From positions 275,848-339,847 of the forward strand of contig JAJTUP010000061.1 in NCBI GenBank assembly GCA_021399435.1: a DNA stretch of 64,000 nt, in the 5' to 3' direction. The stretch comes from Diaporthe sp. PMI_573 (taxonomy: Eukaryota; Ascomycota; Sordariomycetes; Diaporthales; Diaporthaceae). A program made the position numbers and the translations under genes. Below, piece after piece: positions 62,670 to 64,000 of this stretch. The notes below the pieces were generated by a model that saw only the letters and a program-made list of their open reading frames with translations, was not told the origin of the DNA and did no database searches. Positions within the stretch are counted from its first letter, which is position 1; each line of letters starts with the position of its first letter.

Positions 62670-63440
62670 TTGAAGAGAGAGAGAAGGCTCGTCGAAGAGC
62701 TAACGGCATACAGAACCGCGGTGGTCCTCCTAGCACTCTTTGTACCTTGGCAACGCTTCACGCGCCTGGACGAGCTCTACGGCTACCGCTATGCATCTGG
62801 TGAGTACGCCTCAGTCAAAGACGTGTGGGCAAAGCTGTCGGAAGCCATACCGGACCGGGTGAAGGGGGGTGGTTAGCAACATTAAGCTTCTGCACAAGAG
62901 CGCCGAAGATGCTAAGAAAGACGCGGCGTTGTGGGCTAGCCGCAGCGAAGGTGACGAGGAGAAAGAGCACGAGCCGGCGGAGGAGGGAATAGCCCCTGGC
63001 ACCACGTGGCGACCGCACAACACGGACTTGAGGTACAACATTCCATGACGCGGTGTATAACCTGCACGGCGATCAAGGCATTGCCAAAGGACTCCCCCGC
63101 ACTGGCAAGGCTGCTACAGGCGCTCGAGAGAGCCAGCTTCTCTGACCCCGAACCGGACCCGTGGCGCACGCAGTCCGAACATCAAGCGACAGTAAAAACG
63201 ATGACGAAGCCCGAGATTGGCATGGTACGGGCGGCCCAGCTGCGGCTCCACAGAGCCAGAGTGCTAGCCATCGAAGGGGATGATGAAGTCGGCGAAGACA
63301 AGAACGGCGACGAGGCTGGTTTCGGTCCCGGCGATGATCAGTATTTGTTCCCACCTATCCCGCGCCAACCTAACCCCCGCTCCAGCTCATACTTGGGTAG
63401 ATATAGCACCTGGCAGCAGCTTCCTCCCTGGTCGGGAACA
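62670..63440 (+). pseudogene. Helitron inter-domain region, broken
   Basis: Frames at 62670-62876 (ELTAYRTAVVLLALFVPWQR) and the following pieces (SNIKLLHKSAEDAKKDAALW) correspond to the segment between Rep and helicase (YR-x-x-x-x-x-x-FVPW ... NIxxLHKSAEDAxxDA). Several frame changes occur. A MTKPEIGMVRAAQL phrase at about 63200 is less certain. Confidence 0.6.
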
Positions 63441-64000
63441 TGATAGGCAAGCAGCGAACGCTAAACCGCATGCAGAAGATCGCCCTCGGCCTCATCTGTG
63501 AGGCGATGGACAGAGCGGAGGAAGTGTCAGATATAGTCGCTGACGGCAACGAAGGGCACACGGTGTGGGAGCAGCCACCTCAACATCTCCAATACATAGG
63601 GCGGAAGCGGCGGCACCGGGAAGTCTTGGCTCATCGAGACGCTGTGAAAGAGGTATTCGCGGCGAAAAGGGTCGTCGAAACGTATTGTCATAACAGCTAC
63701 GTCCGGGACGGCGGCGGCAGGGATCGGCGGCGGCGGTGGTATGGGTGGTAACACCATCCACTCCGCGCTGGGGCTAGCCTTCAAGGATCAAGACGGAGCC
63801 GCGATGGAAAGCCTACCATCCGCGAACCTGGAGAGGAGCCGGCCAGCGTTGGAGAAGGCGCGTGACGTGCTTGTGGTCGACGAGGTAAGCATGTTGGGAC
63901 TTAAGACGCTCTACGAAGTAGACCACAAGCTGCGGGCGCTCCGCGGCTTCCCAGACAGGCCGTTCGGCGGGATACCGGTGGTGGTCTTCACGGGCGACTT
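63440..64000 (+). pseudogene. Helitron PIF1-like helicase, 5' part, runs off window
   Basis: Starts LNRMQKIALGLICEAMD, then PPQHLQYIG. A one-base shift near 63600 precedes the Walker A motif GGSGGTGKSWLIETL (63600-63643). A TGA at 63644 is followed in frame by RIVITATSGTAAAGI and TIHSALGLAF. Walker B is VLVVDEVSMLG (about 63868-63900), then RPFGGIPVVVFTGDF at the end. These are SF1B PIF1 helicase motifs in order. The TGA fits CGA to TGA. Confidence 0.85.

Larger units (their letters stand above)
58995..64000 (+). mobile_element. Helitron (RepHel), decayed, continuing past the window end
   Basis: Four frame-disrupted pieces in order encode the RepHel protein: a zinc-rich N-terminal region (58995-60600), the HUH replication initiator core (60600-62110), a linker/helicase-side region (62110-63440) and a PIF1-like helicase (from about 63440). 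Orientation and order are those of fungal Helitrons. Neither the 5' TC nor the 3' CTRR-hairpin end could be assigned; the 3' end lies beyond 64000. At least four frameshifts and one nonsense codon make it non-autonomous. Confidence 0.88.

Noticed and set aside
1..64000. tRNA or rRNA genes
   Set aside because: I looked for T-arm-like GGTTCGANNCC with matching acceptor stems and found none that fold plausibly.

Overview
The window looks like a transposon-rich accessory region from a filamentous ascomycete (Pezizomycotina). Genes have short introns of about 50-110 nt with GT..AG borders and CTAAC-type branch sites. The protein families are typical of these fungi: rhodopsin-domain membrane protein, 2EXR, FunK1, DUF6594, DUF3716-like Cys motif, NACHT NLR, patatin, and fungal C2H2/post-zinc-finger proteins. 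I cannot name the species. No bacterial operon features, tRNA or rRNA genes were seen.

Layout. 0-2 kb: a truncated fungal gene ending in an 80-bp hairpin element, then a small conserved Gln-rich gene. 2-9.6 kb: a hAT C-terminal relic, an intact hAT gene between CAAAT arrays, a complete pogo/Fot-type element (6317-8641, 172-bp TIRs, TA duplication) and a Tad-type LINE 3' fragment. 10-14 kb: a two-exon F-box/DUF3716-like gene, a MADS/SRF-like ORF and a broken Tc1/mariner transposase. 14-19 kb: a dispersed repeat, a hAT N-terminal fragment, a 19-bp minisatellite and a C2H2-type gene. 19-24 kb: a P450 fragment, a clean five-exon rhodopsin-domain gene and the first exon of an SDR gene. 24-31 kb: a RIP-damaged hAT, a PD-(D/E)XK-like fragment and a Gag fragment. 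31-41 kb: an intact SAM methyltransferase, a second C2H2 paralogue, a 2EXR pseudogene, a GrpB fragment, a small Cys-rich ORF and a large decayed 2OG-Fe(II) oxygenase gene. 41-50 kb: truncated genes (chromoviral integrase end, membrane protein fused to 2EXR, patatin without its catalytic part, FunK1 tail, DUF6594, MULE N-terminus, NLR fused head-to-head to a BRAP2/ETP1 fragment). 50-58 kb: a C2H2/AT-hook gene, a half hAT, and a MYND-finger gene split by an intact pogo element. 59-64 kb: a frameshifted Helitron (HUH Rep plus PIF1-like helicase) running off the window end.

How the parts relate. There is no shared pathway. The region has received several transposon families at different times. 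Older copies and several host genes carry frameshifts and nonsense codons compatible with C-to-T change (as from repeat-induced point mutation), while the hAT at 2710-4998 and the pogo element at 55973-57928 have clean ORFs and look recent. The clearest mechanistic observation is that removing the second pogo element with one TA copy rejoins a continuous MYND-protein reading frame. A second theme is that hAT-like loci each have their own short sequence word repeated in both orientations near the ends, and similar orphan word arrays occur elsewhere in the window. The best candidates for working genes are the rhodopsin-domain gene, the methyltransferase, the C2H2 genes, the F-box/DUF3716-like gene and the small Gln-rich gene.
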